Below are positions 7,932 to 16,993 of a DNA stretch of 64,000 nucleotides, piece by piece (the stretch's first letter is position 1; each line of letters opens with the position of its first letter). Where the stretch lies: contig NZ_JAAMOX010000001.1 in assembly GCF_011758565.1 (NCBI RefSeq), positions 372,001 through 436,000 of the forward strand, in the 5' to 3' direction. The DNA is from Lysinibacter cavernae. Its GTDB lineage: Bacteria; Actinomycetota; Actinomycetes; Actinomycetales; Microbacteriaceae. The notes under the pieces were generated by a model. It was not told the origin of the DNA and ran no database searches. It saw only the letters and a program-made list of their open reading frames with translations. A program made the position numbers and the translations under genes.

Positions 7932-8912
7932 ATGACGAACTTTTCCTCGTGGGTGTTTCGACGCGCAGGGCTCTGCCTGGCGGCGATCGGTGTGCTCACC
8001 CTGGTAGCCGGATGCGCCGCATTCAGCGACTCCCAGGCCCCGGTTGACGACCAGCGGGCCACAACATCCGGAGCCATCGATTCCCGGCCCCTCGTGCTCA
8101 CGACCTTTACCGTGCTCGCCGATATGGCAAAGAACGTTGCCGGAGACCACCTCAGGGTTGAATCGATCACAAAAGTTGGCGCGGAAATTCACGGGTATGA
8201 ACCGACGCCTGGTGACCTCACGAGCGCGGCATCCGCGTCACTCATCCTTGACAACGGCCTTGGGCTCGAGAAATGGTTCGAACGTTTTGTGAAGGACTTC
8301 GATGTGCCGCATGCGGTACTTACGGAGGGGGTTACCCCCATCGCCATACGGGGCGGCGAGGCAGAAGGCCACGCCAATCCGCACGCCTGGATGTCGCCAG
8401 GGGACGCCCAGATATACGTCGCGAATATCGCGGATGCCTTTGTTGCGCTTGACCCCGCCCACGAGCGTGAGTACCGGGCGAATGCTGCCGCCTACCAGGA
8501 ACAGATCGCAGGGGTAGGAGGAAACCTCGCGTCTGCGCTCGAGGCGCTTCCCACGGAACAGCGTGCCCTCGTCACCTGCGAGGGGGCGTTTAGCTACCTT
8601 GCCGAGGATGCCGGCCTCACCGAGCAATACCTGTGGGCGGTCAATGCCGAATCGGAGGCTACGCCACAATCGATCACGGCCGCGATTGACTTTGTTCGTG
8701 ACAACGACGTGCCCGCAGTGTTCTGCGAATCAACCGTCTCCTCACAAATGATGCGCCAGGTGGCCACTGAGGGCGGCGCCGAGTTCGGCGGGGTGCTCTA
8801 CGTGGATTCCCTGAGCGAGGCGGACGGCCCTGTGCCAACGTATCTTGATCTCATCAGGTACAACGTCGACCTCATCGTTCAAGGCCTCACCTCGAAGGAA
8901 CCCTCAGCATGA
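7932..8912 (+). CDS. Metal ABC transporter substrate-binding lipoprotein
   Basis: 326-aa cluster A-I (ZnuA/MntA/PsaA) binding protein. Signal peptide ends in lipobox LVAGC with Cys28. Metal-ligand positions: His in EIHGYEPTPGD, His in the GHANPHAWM motif, Glu in FCESTVS and Asp in YVDSLSE. There is no long His-rich loop of the kind common in zinc-specific ZnuA, so Mn or Fe is possible. I chose the ATG at 7932 over TTG 7923; no Shine-Dalgarno is visible, and a TAGATT hexamer at 7919-7924 would put transcription start at the ATG, so the mRNA may be leaderless. Confidence 0.9.
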   Translation: MTNFSSWVFRRAGLCLAAIGVLTLVAGCAAFSDSQAPVDDQRATTSGAIDSRPLVLTTFTVLADMAKNVAGDHLRVESITKVGAEIHGYEPTPGDLTSAASASLILDNGLGLEKWFERFVKDFDVPHAVLTEGVTPIAIRGGEAEGHANPHAWMSPGDAQIYVANIADAFVALDPAHEREYRANAAAYQEQIAGVGGNLASALEALPTEQRALVTCEGAFSYLAEDAGLTEQYLWAVNAESEATPQSITAAIDFVRDNDVPAVFCESTVSSQMMRQVATEGGAEFGGVLYVDSLSEADGPVPTYLDLIRYNVDLIVQGLTSKEPSA

Positions 8913-9709
8913 GCGCACTCGTCGAACAGCCTGTTGTTGTCCTTCATGATGTGCGAGTGCGCTACGGCACGGTCACCGCGCTTGAGCACGCCTCCGTTTC
9001 CCTCGCCGCTGGGCGGGTGACGGGCCTTGTTGGTGTCAACGGGTCGGGTAAATCGACGCTCATGAAGAGCATCCTTGGCCTCGTGTCACCAGACGGCGGC
9101 AGCGTGCAGGTGCTTGGGGGCTCCGTTGATGCCGCTCGCAAGGCATCCAAAATCGCCTACGTTGCTCAGAGTGAGGCAATCGATGAGAAGTTCCCGATCT
9201 CAGTGCGCCAGGTGGTTGAGATGGGGCGCTACGGTGCCCTCGGGGTCACTCGGCGACTGAGGGCTCCCGATGTTCTCAGGTGTAACGAGGCGATGCGCCG
9301 CACTGGCGTGCTTGAGCTTGAGCATCGCTCGATTGGTGAGCTCTCTGGTGGCCAGCGCAAGCGGGTGTTTTTGGCACGAGCTATTGCGCAGGATGCGGCC
9401 GTGATGCTGCTTGACGAACCTTTTTCCGGCGTGGATGCCACGTCGCAGGCCGCGATCGTTGGGGTCATTCGACAGCTGGCGGCTGAGGGGGTGTGTGTGC
9501 TCGTTTCGAGCCACGATATTTCGTCGTTGCCAGAACTGTGCGACACCGTGGTGCTCTGGTATCATCGGGCGCTGTTTGAGGGGCCGCCAGCCGAAGCGCT
9601 CAACGATCACAACCTTGCGCAGGCCTTTGCCGCAGGCGTTCGAGGGGGAGCATCCGACACTCCTGGCGATGATGGTCGCAGTTGGACCCCGATGGGTGGT
9701 GCGAAATGA
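8909..9709 (+). CDS. Metal ABC transporter ATP-binding protein
   Basis: 266 aa. Walker A GVNGSGKST, Q-loop in IAYVAQSE, signature LSGGQRKR, Walker B VMLLDEPF, and H-loop SSHDISS are all intact. Its ATG overlaps the binding-protein stop (ATGA at 8909) and the next gene also starts by ATGA overlap, so the three genes form one translationally coupled importer operon. The C-terminal tail from about residue 245 is polar and not conserved. Confidence 0.95.
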   Translation: MSALVEQPVVVLHDVRVRYGTVTALEHASVSLAAGRVTGLVGVNGSGKSTLMKSILGLVSPDGGSVQVLGGSVDAARKASKIAYVAQSEAIDEKFPISVRQVVEMGRYGALGVTRRLRAPDVLRCNEAMRRTGVLELEHRSIGELSGGQRKRVFLARAIAQDAAVMLLDEPFSGVDATSQAAIVGVIRQLAAEGVCVLVSSHDISSLPELCDTVVLWYHRALFEGPPAEALNDHNLAQAFAAGVRGGASDTPGDDGRSWTPMGGAK

Positions 9710-10560
9710 ATGTGATCGATCTGCTCGCTGAGCCGTTTGGGTACGCGTTCATGCAGCGTGCCCTGCTGATCACGGTCATTGCAAGTATCGTCTGCGCCGT
9801 CCTGAGCAGCTGGCTTGTACTCATTGGATGGTCGCTCATGGGAGATGCGGTCTCTCATGCGGTGCTTCCTGGAGTTGTCCTTGCGTACGCACTTGGCGTG
9901 CCGTTTGCGCTCGGGGCGCTTGTGTTTGGCGGGGGAGCAGTGCTGCTCATTGGCTTCGTTCGCGGGAAATCCGAGGTGAAGGAGGACGCCGCAATAGGCA
10001 TCGTGTTCACGACGCTCTTTGCGCTCGGGCTTGTGCTCATCTCGATTGTGCCAAGCCAGGTTGACCTCACCCATATCCTCTTTGGAAACCTGCTTGGCGC
10101 GTCAGTGCTTGACCTGTGGCAAGTGCTGATCGTTGCGGCGGTAGTGCTGAGCATTGTGCTGCTCAAGCGGCGCGATATCACGTTGTTTGCGTTTGACCCT
10201 GTGCAGGCTCATGCAATCGGGTTGTCGCCGCGCCGGCTCAACGCGTTGTTGCTTGGGCTGCTTGCCCTCACCGTTGTTGTCGCGTTGCAGGCGGTTGGGG
10301 TGATCTTGGTTGTTGCCATGCTCATCATCCCAGGGGTCACGGCGTTGCTGTTGACCCGCCGACTGAGTCGGATGTTGTTGGTCGCTCCGACGCTCGCCTC
10401 GCTGTGCGCCGTTGTTGGGCTGTACGTGAGCTACTACGTGAACGCCTCATCCGGTGGAATGGTTGTGCTGACCCAGGGAATCCTGTTTTTTGTGGTGCTG
10501 GCCGCTGTGCGGCTTCGTTCCGCGCTCCTGCGGCGATCTCGTGTCGCCGCAGGAGCCTGA
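9706..10560 (+). CDS. Metal ABC transporter permease (ZnuB/MntB family)
   Basis: 284 aa with about eight transmembrane segments typical of ABC-3 permeases; the GDAVSHAVLPGVVLAY segment near residue 45 is a family hallmark. Completes the cation importer with the preceding binding protein and ATPase. The open frame runs back to 9682, but ATG 9706 gives the ATGA overlap seen at the previous junction. No metalloregulator gene is nearby and I could not recognise a Zur or DtxR box upstream of the operon. Confidence 0.93.
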   Translation: MNVIDLLAEPFGYAFMQRALLITVIASIVCAVLSSWLVLIGWSLMGDAVSHAVLPGVVLAYALGVPFALGALVFGGGAVLLIGFVRGKSEVKEDAAIGIVFTTLFALGLVLISIVPSQVDLTHILFGNLLGASVLDLWQVLIVAAVVLSIVLLKRRDITLFAFDPVQAHAIGLSPRRLNALLLGLLALTVVVALQAVGVILVVAMLIIPGVTALLLTRRLSRMLLVAPTLASLCAVVGLYVSYYVNASSGGMVVLTQGILFFVVLAAVRLRSALLRRSRVAAGA

Positions 10561-10570
10561 CGCCGGCGCG

Positions 10571-11023
10571 TTACGGGTGCGAGACGATGCGGTCCATGGT
10601 GTCGAAGAAGCCGTTGTAGCCGAGGATGACCTGCTCAACCTGCTCGTCGGTGAAGCCGTGCCTCGGTTGCGTGAACTCCATGACCGTCTGCACGGAGCCG
10701 TCAGGCGTGGCTTCTTCGCGCAGGTCAACCGTGAGCGGGTCTCCGGCCGGTTCGTCGGGCATATCGGTGAGGGTCATGGCGAGACGTTGTGGGGCATCCA
10801 GCTCGGTAAACTGCCCTGCCCAGTTTTTGATGCTGCCGTCGGGAAGTTCCATGACGGCGGTCCAGGTGCCACCAACCCTGACATCCATGGAGAGTCGATC
10901 GAGGGGAACATTGATCGCCTCTGTTCCAAACCATACCGAGAAATCTTCAGGCGTGGTCCATGCCGCGTAGACCCGCTCGGCCGGGGCGCGAAAGGTGCGG
11001 GTGATGGTGAAGATGTCTGCCAT
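10571..11023 (-). CDS. SRPBCC (AHSA1-like) domain protein
   Basis: 150 aa, START/Bet v1-like fold: starts FTITRTFRAPAERVYAAWT, with the GGTWTAVMELPDG strand and the closing GYNGFFDTMDRI helix. Such proteins bind small hydrophobic ligands; the ligand here is unknown. The family is often paired with an ArsR-type regulator, but none is next to it here. It converges with the metal permease gene, ten bases apart. Confidence 0.85.
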   Translation of the reverse strand: MADIFTITRTFRAPAERVYAAWTTPEDFSVWFGTEAINVPLDRLSMDVRVGGTWTAVMELPDGSIKNWAGQFTELDAPQRLAMTLTDMPDEPAGDPLTVDLREEATPDGSVQTVMEFTQPRHGFTDEQVEQVILGYNGFFDTMDRIVSHP

Positions 11024-11112
11024 GATCTTTCCTTCGGTGTGTTGTTTCCCAAATTATGCGGACAGTACGAACTATAGAACTGCCCGCACACTTCGGGAAG
11101 GGGCAGCCAGCC

Positions 11113-11991
11113 TTAGCCAGCAAATGTATCGGGATGTGGTCCGATACGTCCGGCTTCGTCTGGCGTTTCCAGGTTGTCGATAATCGCGATATCCGCGGCG
11201 CCCAGCTCAAAGCTGAAGACATCCAGATTCGAGGTTATCCGCGCTGGGTGTGTTGACTTTGGAATGACAACTCGATCCGCCTGTACGTGCCACCGCAGGA
11301 CGACCTGCGCCTCGGTGACTTGGTGCGCTCGAGCGATCTCCGACAGCGCGGGGTGACTGAGGAACGTTCCCTGGCCAAGTGGGCTCCACGCCTCGGTGAT
11401 AATGCCGTTCGCGGCATGGAACGCGCTGAGCTCGCGCTGCTGCAGGCCGGGGTGCAGCTCAATCTGGTTGACGGCAGGAACCGTGCCTGTTTCGGCAATA
11501 AGTCGCTCGAGATGTGGCTGTTGGAAGTTTGAGACACCGATCGCCCCGACTCTGCCGTCGCTCAGCAACCGTTCGAGGGCGCGCCACGAGTCAACGTAGC
11601 GGTCGAGCGTTGGCACTGGCCAGTGGATGAGGAAGAGATCAAGCGCATCAACCCCGAGCCGTTCCAAGCTGGCATCGTAGGCCCGCAGCGTGTTGTCGAA
11701 GCCGTGATCGTCGTGCCAGAGCTTTGAGGTGACGAACAGCTCGCCGCGATCAACGCCCGACTCGGCGATGCCGACCCCGGTGCCCACTTCGTTGCCGTAA
11801 ATCGCAGCCGTGTCAATGCTGCGGTAGCCTGCATCGATTGCGGTGCGAACCGCCGCGGCCGTCTCGTCGTTACCGATCTGGAAGACGCCAAAACCAATGC
11901 GTGGCATCCACGTGCCGTTATTGAGTTGAACGTGGGTTGTGGCGTTTGGGGAGGCAGTGCTGGCGTTGGCGGGGATTGCGTGTGTGTTCAC
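11113..11991 (-). CDS. Aldo/keto reductase
   Basis: 292-aa AKR barrel, likely an NADPH-dependent 2,5-diketo-D-gluconate reductase-like enzyme. The catalytic tetrad is visible: Asp in YRSIDTA, Tyr in AIYGNE, Lys in FVTSKLWHD, His in LFLIHWP; cofactor motif IPKSTHPARI follows. The frame stays open to 12204, but a GTG at 11991 has a good AGAAGGA Shine-Dalgarno six bases upstream and lies near the conserved N-terminus, so it is the chosen start. Follows the MFS pump on the same strand with a 55-bp gap; probably one operon under the divergent MarR protein. Confidence 0.93.
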   Translation of the reverse strand: MNTHAIPANASTASPNATTHVQLNNGTWMPRIGFGVFQIGNDETAAAVRTAIDAGYRSIDTAAIYGNEVGTGVGIAESGVDRGELFVTSKLWHDDHGFDNTLRAYDASLERLGVDALDLFLIHWPVPTLDRYVDSWRALERLLSDGRVGAIGVSNFQQPHLERLIAETGTVPAVNQIELHPGLQQRELSAFHAANGIITEAWSPLGQGTFLSHPALSEIARAHQVTEAQVVLRWHVQADRVVIPKSTHPARITSNLDVFSFELGAADIAIIDNLETPDEAGRIGPHPDTFAG

Positions 11992-12046
11992 GATGTTCCT
12001 TCTGATTTGGTGGGTGAGCGTGCCGGGTTGGCGGTGGATGCTGCGC

Positions 12047-13258
12047 TTAGCGCTGTGGTTCAAGCTCGGTTTTGGCGAGCGAGGCGAGCGAGGCGAGTGG
12101 CGCAACGGTTGGTCTCTGATTGGACGAGTATCGTGCGATGACCATGACAACAACAGCAAGGGCCGTGATGCCGGCCCCGACCCAGATGGGTGAGGTGTAG
12201 CCAAAGCCTGCCGAGATGGTGAGCCCGCCGGCGAATGCCCCGAGTGCGTTGCCCAGGTTGAATGCGCCGATGTTTGCGCCTGAGACGAGTGTGCTGGCGT
12301 CTCCTGCCGAGTTCATGACCCGCATCTGGAGCCCAGGAACCGTTCCGAAGCCAAAGCCTCCCATGAGGAAGAGCGAGACGATCGTGGCCGGCTGGCTGCC
12401 CGCGGTCAGCGCGAAGAAGGCCAGCACAGCGGTGAGGGCAACGAGCAGTGTGAGAAGGGTGCCGTCAAGATTGCGGTCTGCAGCCTTCCCGCCAATGAGG
12501 TTGCCGATGAAGAGCCCAACGCCAAACAGGACGAGTAACCACGGCACCGTTGTTGTCGCAAAGCCGCTCACCTCGGTGAGTACGTAGGCGATGTAGGTGA
12601 ATGCGCCAAACATCCCGCCAAAGCCGAGAATTGTGACGAGGAGTGAAAGAACAACCTGGGTCGAACGGAAAGCGGCAAATTCATCGCGGAGGCGCGCGGT
12701 CGCCGATCCGCGCCCAGCATCAGGAACGAGTATGAGGATGCCGAGCAGGGCGACGACGCCGATTGCCGAGATAGCCCAAAATGTTGCACGCCATCCAAAG
12801 CTTTGGCCGATAAACGTGCCAAAGGGGACACCAAGCACGTTCGCAACAGTGAGCCCGGTAAACATGATCGCGATGGCGGCTCCCTTTTTTTCGGGTGCAA
12901 CCATGGCGGCGGCGACCACTGAGCCGATGCCGAAGAACGCGCCGTGGCACAGCGCGGCTAGCACGCGTCCTGCCAGCATGAGTTCGTAGGTTGGGGCAAT
13001 TGCCGAGAGGAGGTTGCCAGCAATAAAGAGTCCAAGCAGGCCAACGAGGACCCGTTTGCGGGGGAGGCGGGCGACTGCTGCGGTCATTCCGATTGCGCCG
13101 ACCGCGACGGACAGTGCATATCCGGTGATGAGCCAACCGGCAGCCGCCTCCGTCACGCCGAATGTATTGGCAACATCGGGGAGGAGACCCATGATGACAA
13201 ACTCGGTGAGGCCGATGCCAAAACCGCCGAGGGCGAGTGCGATAAGCCCGATGGGCAT
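12047..13258 (-). CDS. MFS transporter (DHA1 family)
   Basis: 403 aa, 12 predicted transmembrane segments. Motif A-like loop ARLPRKRVLVG follows TM2, and GRVLAALCHGAFFGIG matches TM4 of AraJ/CmlA-type drug or sugar exporters. Start ATG 13258 has AAGGGA upstream and excludes a 14-residue extension. The C-terminal tail has a short Ala-Ser-Leu repeat. Divergent from a MarR regulator, suggesting an inducible efflux unit with the aldo/keto reductase. Confidence 0.9.
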   Translation of the reverse strand: MPIGLIALALGGFGIGLTEFVIMGLLPDVANTFGVTEAAAGWLITGYALSVAVGAIGMTAAVARLPRKRVLVGLLGLFIAGNLLSAIAPTYELMLAGRVLAALCHGAFFGIGSVVAAAMVAPEKKGAAIAIMFTGLTVANVLGVPFGTFIGQSFGWRATFWAISAIGVVALLGILILVPDAGRGSATARLRDEFAAFRSTQVVLSLLVTILGFGGMFGAFTYIAYVLTEVSGFATTTVPWLLVLFGVGLFIGNLIGGKAADRNLDGTLLTLLVALTAVLAFFALTAGSQPATIVSLFLMGGFGFGTVPGLQMRVMNSAGDASTLVSGANIGAFNLGNALGAFAGGLTISAGFGYTSPIWVGAGITALAVVVMVIARYSSNQRPTVAPLASLASLAKTELEPQR

Positions 13259-13345
13259 GTGGTGTCCCTTCTGAGAACAATGTCTGTGGAGATCCCTCAA
13301 GGTGCGGGGTTGCCTGTACTTCGAGGATGGCGCCGCCTAGAATAG

Positions 13346-13378
13346 TTGCAGACGCGGGTTAAATGATTGCATACGCAA
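13346..13378. promoter_or_regulatory. Two tandem MarR-operator-like sites
   Basis: TTGCATACGCAA (13367-13378) is a near-palindrome (10 of 12 positions symmetric). A related copy, TTGCAGACGCGG, lies at 13346-13357, exactly 21 bp (two helical turns) away. Both are between the MFS and MarR genes and are natural candidates for MarR binding. Confidence 0.5.
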
Positions 13379-13463
13379 GTATCCAGCGCAAGCAACTAAT
13401 TGTGGAGTGTTGCATTTTCGGGTCATAATTAACCTCGGATGTCGCTCGTTGAAAGGACCACGC

Positions 13464-13925
13464 ATGGGAATCGCCGATACCGCCGTTGAGGTTCGCGCCC
13501 AAGGCTGGCGCACGCTCGCAGCCCTGCACGGGCTTATTGAGTCGCAGCTTGAGCAGGCGCTCCAGCAAGCGGCGGGCCTTTCTGTTGTCGAATTCACGGT
13601 GCTTGACGCGCTCAGTCGGCAAGACGGCTGGCATATGCGTATGCAGCAACTCGCGCGGGCAACGGCACTCAGCGCAAGCGCGACCACCCGTCTGGTCACG
13701 CGTCTCGAAGACCGCGGGTTGCTCACGCGCATCCTTTGCCAGGATGATCGAAGGGGAATCTATACCGAGCTCACGCGCGACGGCGAAGCGCTGCTGCAGT
13801 CGGCGCGGCCGGCTCAGGACGCTGCACTGCACGCGGCGCTGGAGCAGGCGCGCGAGGTGCCAGAGCTCGAGGGGCTCGTGGATGCGCTGCCAGAGTTAGT
13901 CGTTCCGGCACGCGCCGCAGGGTAG
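13464..13925 (+). CDS. MarR family transcriptional regulator
   Basis: 153-aa winged-helix repressor. HTH segment MRMQQLARATALSASATTRLV, then the wing EDRGLLTRILCQDDRRGIYTELT with the conserved D-x-R-G. ATG 13464 has GAAAGGA eight bases upstream; the upstream open frame is not needed. Divergent from the MFS/aldo-keto pair and separated from it by 205 bp containing candidate operator sites, so it probably represses that pair and itself and is released by a small ligand. Confidence 0.92.
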   Translation: MGIADTAVEVRAQGWRTLAALHGLIESQLEQALQQAAGLSVVEFTVLDALSRQDGWHMRMQQLARATALSASATTRLVTRLEDRGLLTRILCQDDRRGIYTELTRDGEALLQSARPAQDAALHAALEQAREVPELEGLVDALPELVVPARAAG

Positions 13926-13968
13926 TGTCTGCGTGAAGTCTCTGACTGCGATAAGGTAGTGATTTGTC

Positions 13969-14041
13969 GCCCCCGTAGCTCAGGGGATAGAGCAACAGCC
14001 TTCTAATCTGTCGGTCGCTGGTTCGAATCCAGCCGGGGGCA
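13969..14041 (+). tRNA. tRNA-Arg (TCT anticodon)
   Basis: Acceptor GCCCCCG/CGGGGGC, D-arm GCTC...GAGC, anticodon loop CTTCTAA (anticodon TCT), T-arm GCTGG-TTCGAAT-CCAGC, discriminator A. The base pair at 31:39 is a C-T mismatch. CCA is not encoded. Confidence 0.94.
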
Positions 14042-14131
14042 CCCAGTGCGACACTCCAATTCTTGGGGCTCCGAGCGGGCCCTGTTTTGGGTTTTGCAGG
14101 CTCGGCTCGTGCGTGGGGAGAGAATTCAAAC

Positions 14132-15025
14132 ATGGAGCGGTCGTCTCTCTTATCGGATTTGCCGTTACGAGAATTGGAATGTTTTGTTGTCCTGAGTGAG
14201 TGCCTGCACTTTGGGCAGGCTGCTCAGGTCCTTGGCGTGTCGCAGGGCCGAGTGTCACAGATGATCAAGCGACTCGAAGTTCGAGTCGGTGCGAGTCTCT
14301 TTCGGCGCACAAGTCGTCGGGTTGAGCTCAGCGAAATCGGCATGGGCCTCGCCGCGGATATCGGGCCTTCGTTTGAACAGCTCCGATCCGGCTTCGGCGC
14401 GGCGCGGGCTGCTGCACTGTCGCCCGAGCGTCCACTTCGCATTGGCTTCCAGTGCGCGGTGTACGAGTCGGTCGCACGAGCGGTGACCGCGTTGCCAGAC
14501 GGTGCGACGCAGCTTATCGAATTACCGTGGTCAGATCCGTTTGGCGAGGTGAAGCGGGAGACGGTTGACATTGCTCTTGTCCTTGCCCCAAACCGCGAAC
14601 CTGGACTGCGTCAGCTGCTTGAGTTCTCTTCGCAACCTCAGCTTGTGGGGCTGTCAGCGTCGCACCCGCTCGCGAGTGAGTCACGAATGACGCTGACGCA
14701 GCTTGGTACCCTGCAATTGGTTGGGCCTGATGATGCTGCACCAGCGTATTGGCGAGCCGTGAACGCCCCGCTGATCGGTGAGGATGGGCATCAACTGAAC
14801 TATTCATTGTGTGCTCGAACGTTGCCTGAAGCGCTGTCGCTGGTCGCGACACAGCAGGCCGCTGTGCTCCTCTGCATGGCCAGCGCGAAGTACTTGCCCA
14901 GACCAGACGTTGTCTATCTCCCGGTTGTTGGCTTGCCTGATACGTCGCTGATCGCGGTGACTCAGCAAACCAATAGGCACCCCTTAGTGGAAGAATTTGC
15001 CCTCCAGTTGAGTCTCGCTGTCTGA
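14132..15025 (+). CDS. LysR family transcriptional regulator
   Basis: 297 aa. N-terminal winged HTH: LRELECFVVLSECLHFGQAAQVLGVSQ... with RRTSRRVELSEIG closing the wing; the rest is a periplasmic-binding-like effector domain. ATG 14132 has GGGAG upstream. The gene's 3' end overlaps the convergent MFS gene by 42 bp. LysR proteins usually regulate a neighbour; the MFS exporter is the obvious candidate, although here they converge rather than diverge. Confidence 0.9.
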   Translation: MERSSLLSDLPLRELECFVVLSECLHFGQAAQVLGVSQGRVSQMIKRLEVRVGASLFRRTSRRVELSEIGMGLAADIGPSFEQLRSGFGAARAAALSPERPLRIGFQCAVYESVARAVTALPDGATQLIELPWSDPFGEVKRETVDIALVLAPNREPGLRQLLEFSSQPQLVGLSASHPLASESRMTLTQLGTLQLVGPDDAAPAYWRAVNAPLIGEDGHQLNYSLCARTLPEALSLVATQQAAVLLCMASAKYLPRPDVVYLPVVGLPDTSLIAVTQQTNRHPLVEEFALQLSLAV

Positions 15026-16246
15026 GCGTGGCAGGATGCGTGACCGGCGAACGCTTCGGGTGCCTGTCGCTGGGCGTGGACGCGTGAAGACGGCGAATGC
15101 CACGGCAACCAGTGAGAGGCTCGTTGCGAACCAGAGGGTCAGGCCCTCACCTGCTTGATCCATGACGATTCCGCCGGTGACCGAACCCATCGCGATGCTG
15201 GCGTTAAAGAGACCTGACCAGAGTGCAGAAGAAGACTCGACTCTCGCTGGGTCTGCGGAAGCAGTCCAGGCTTGTGTCGAGACCGAAATTCCCCCGTAGG
15301 CGATACCCCACAGTGCGAGCGTCACGAATGCAGCGATTGCCGCTGCGGATACGTTAATCGCGAGGAGGGTCGTGGCTGCCGTAACCCCACTGACGGTCAA
15401 CACAACGGCGGCTTTTGGTGCCCTGTGGGCAAGCGGCCCAAAGAGAAACGTCCCTGCCAGCCCCGCAATCCCATACATCATGAGTGCCGCGGCGATCGTG
15501 GTGGTGGTCAGGCCGAATTGTGATTCTAGGATTGGCCGAACATAGGTATAGCCGGTGAAATGTCCAAATACGACGAGGCCGGTAATGATGAGACCACAGG
15601 TGACGCCAGGGGTTCTGATCGCAGCAAATGTTGTCCTGAGTTTGGCCGACTCGGTTGCGGGAAGCGCAGGAAGAAACAACCAGAGCAGCATGGCTGCGAT
15701 TGTGCCAAGTCCGGCAATGAGCCAGAAAGCGACCCGCCAATTTGCGACATCCGCAACATAGGTGCCGAGGGGAACGCCGACCACTGACGCCACTGATACG
15801 CCGGAGAAGATCACTGTCATGGCTGTTCCGATCCGGTGACTGGGAACGAGGCGACCACCGAGCCCTGCGGCAAGACCCCAAACCATGCCCATCGCGATGC
15901 CTAATAGGACTCTCGCCACAGCGAGGACAGCAAAGTTTGGGGCAAGAGCGGTCATGACGTTTGCGGCGGCGAGCGTCAGCATGAAGGCGACCATGATAAT
16001 TCGTCGGTCGATCTGACGGGCGAGCACTGGGGCAAGCGTGCACGCAAGCGCTGCGACGAGCCCGGTAATCGTGAGCGTCATCCCTGCCGTCCCCGCTGAG
16101 ACGTCCATGTCGTCCGCAATTAGTGTGAGTGCGCCGACTGGCATCATCTCCGAAGTCACAACCAGAAACGTCGAAAACGCGACTGCGAGAACCGCGAGGA
16201 CGGGGTTGTGGCGTGGGGTGATCAGGTGGTTGGGGTGAAGATTCAT
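14984..16246 (-). CDS. MFS transporter (NepI/PbuE-like DHA1 exporter)
   Basis: 420 aa, 12 transmembrane segments. TM1 contains TSEMMPVGALTLIADDM, typical of bacterial sugar/purine efflux MFS proteins, and ARVLLGIAMGMVWGLAAGLGGRLVP is the TM4-5 signature. Hydrophilic basic tail (TRSVRRSRILPRSD). Tail-to-tail overlap of 42 bp with the LysR gene means the two transcripts are partly complementary at their ends. Substrate unknown. Confidence 0.9.
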   Translation of the reverse strand: MNLHPNHLITPRHNPVLAVLAVAFSTFLVVTSEMMPVGALTLIADDMDVSAGTAGMTLTITGLVAALACTLAPVLARQIDRRIIMVAFMLTLAAANVMTALAPNFAVLAVARVLLGIAMGMVWGLAAGLGGRLVPSHRIGTAMTVIFSGVSVASVVGVPLGTYVADVANWRVAFWLIAGLGTIAAMLLWLFLPALPATESAKLRTTFAAIRTPGVTCGLIITGLVVFGHFTGYTYVRPILESQFGLTTTTIAAALMMYGIAGLAGTFLFGPLAHRAPKAAVVLTVSGVTAATTLLAINVSAAAIAAFVTLALWGIAYGGISVSTQAWTASADPARVESSSALWSGLFNASIAMGSVTGGIVMDQAGEGLTLWFATSLSLVAVAFAVFTRPRPATGTRSVRRSRILPRSDSETQLEGKFFH

Positions 16247-16353
16247 GCCTCTATCCCACCGTTTGTGCTGGCCCGGAACAATGACGTTCTCGTGATGGGT
16301 TCATTAGCCTGGCTCATGGAACGCATTCCCTCGAGGCTGAGAGGGTCCTCGAG

Positions 16354-16383
16354 TTGGCGATATTAGAGACTTCTCTCTAATAT
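16354..16383 (+). promoter_or_regulatory. TetR self-operator and promoter
   Basis: Perfect 10-bp inverted arms ATATTAGAGA (16360-16369) and TCTCTAATAT (16374-16383) with spacer CTTC. A TTGGCG -35-like box at 16354-16359 and TAATAT -10-like box at 16378-16383 flank or overlap the palindrome. Transcription from this -10 would start at about the TetR ATG (16390), so the mRNA may be leaderless and blocked by bound repressor. Confidence 0.7.
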
Positions 16384-16389
16384 GGGGTC

Positions 16390-16980
16390 ATGGGCCGAAA
16401 TCCAAAGTACTCAACCAACGAGATTCTGGATGCCGCGCGAACGCTTATCGCCCGCGGCGGTGTCGGCGCTGCAACGGTTGTTGCCATTGCTGCGGAACTC
16501 GGGGCACCATCGGGCTCGATCTACCACCGATTTCCTTCGCGCGACCTCATCATTGCGCAGCTCTGGATTCGCACCGTTCAGCGGTTTCAGGCCGGCTACG
16601 TACGAGCCCTCCGCAATCCGGATCGGATGCGAGCGAGATCGAGCGCGGTCCGGTACGTCCTGCAGTGGTCGGCTGAAAACCCGAGCGATGCTGGCATCCT
16701 GTTGTCGCAAAGCCGGACGCAATTATTGGCAACGTGGCCGAACGAACTGGGAAGCGAGCTTGTGACGCTCAACGACGAAGTAGCGGCCGCGATGAGCGAG
16801 TTTGTGAAGGACTGGTTCGGCAGCGCCACCCCCGAGGCGGTAGGACGAGCCAGGTTCGCGCTGATCGAGCTGCCGTATGCCGCGGTTCGGGCCCACCTGA
16901 CAGATGGTGAGGCGCTCAACGGCTGGGCAATTGACGCGGTTGTTGCGGCAAGCGCGGCAATTCTGAAGACAGAGGGATGA
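16390..16980 (+). CDS. TetR/AcrR family transcriptional regulator
   Basis: 196 aa. HTH in residues about 10-50: ILDAARTLIARGGVGAATVVAIAAELGAPSGSIYHRF-type pattern with the usual GSIYHRFPSRDLI recognition helix and exit. The C-terminal ligand domain is poorly conserved. The start ATG follows its palindromic operator by six bases. A SRPBCC-like gene starts 13 bp downstream and is probably in the same transcript, hence under the same autorepression. Confidence 0.92.
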   Translation: MGRNPKYSTNEILDAARTLIARGGVGAATVVAIAAELGAPSGSIYHRFPSRDLIIAQLWIRTVQRFQAGYVRALRNPDRMRARSSAVRYVLQWSAENPSDAGILLSQSRTQLLATWPNELGSELVTLNDEVAAAMSEFVKDWFGSATPEAVGRARFALIELPYAAVRAHLTDGEALNGWAIDAVVAASAAILKTEG

Positions 16981-16993
16981 TGGCGGGCAGTTC

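Noticed and set aside
11050-11090. Inverted repeat CAGT...ACTG upstream of the SRPBCC gene as an ArsR operator
   Set aside because: Only 6 of 10 positions are symmetric and there is no ArsR gene nearby.
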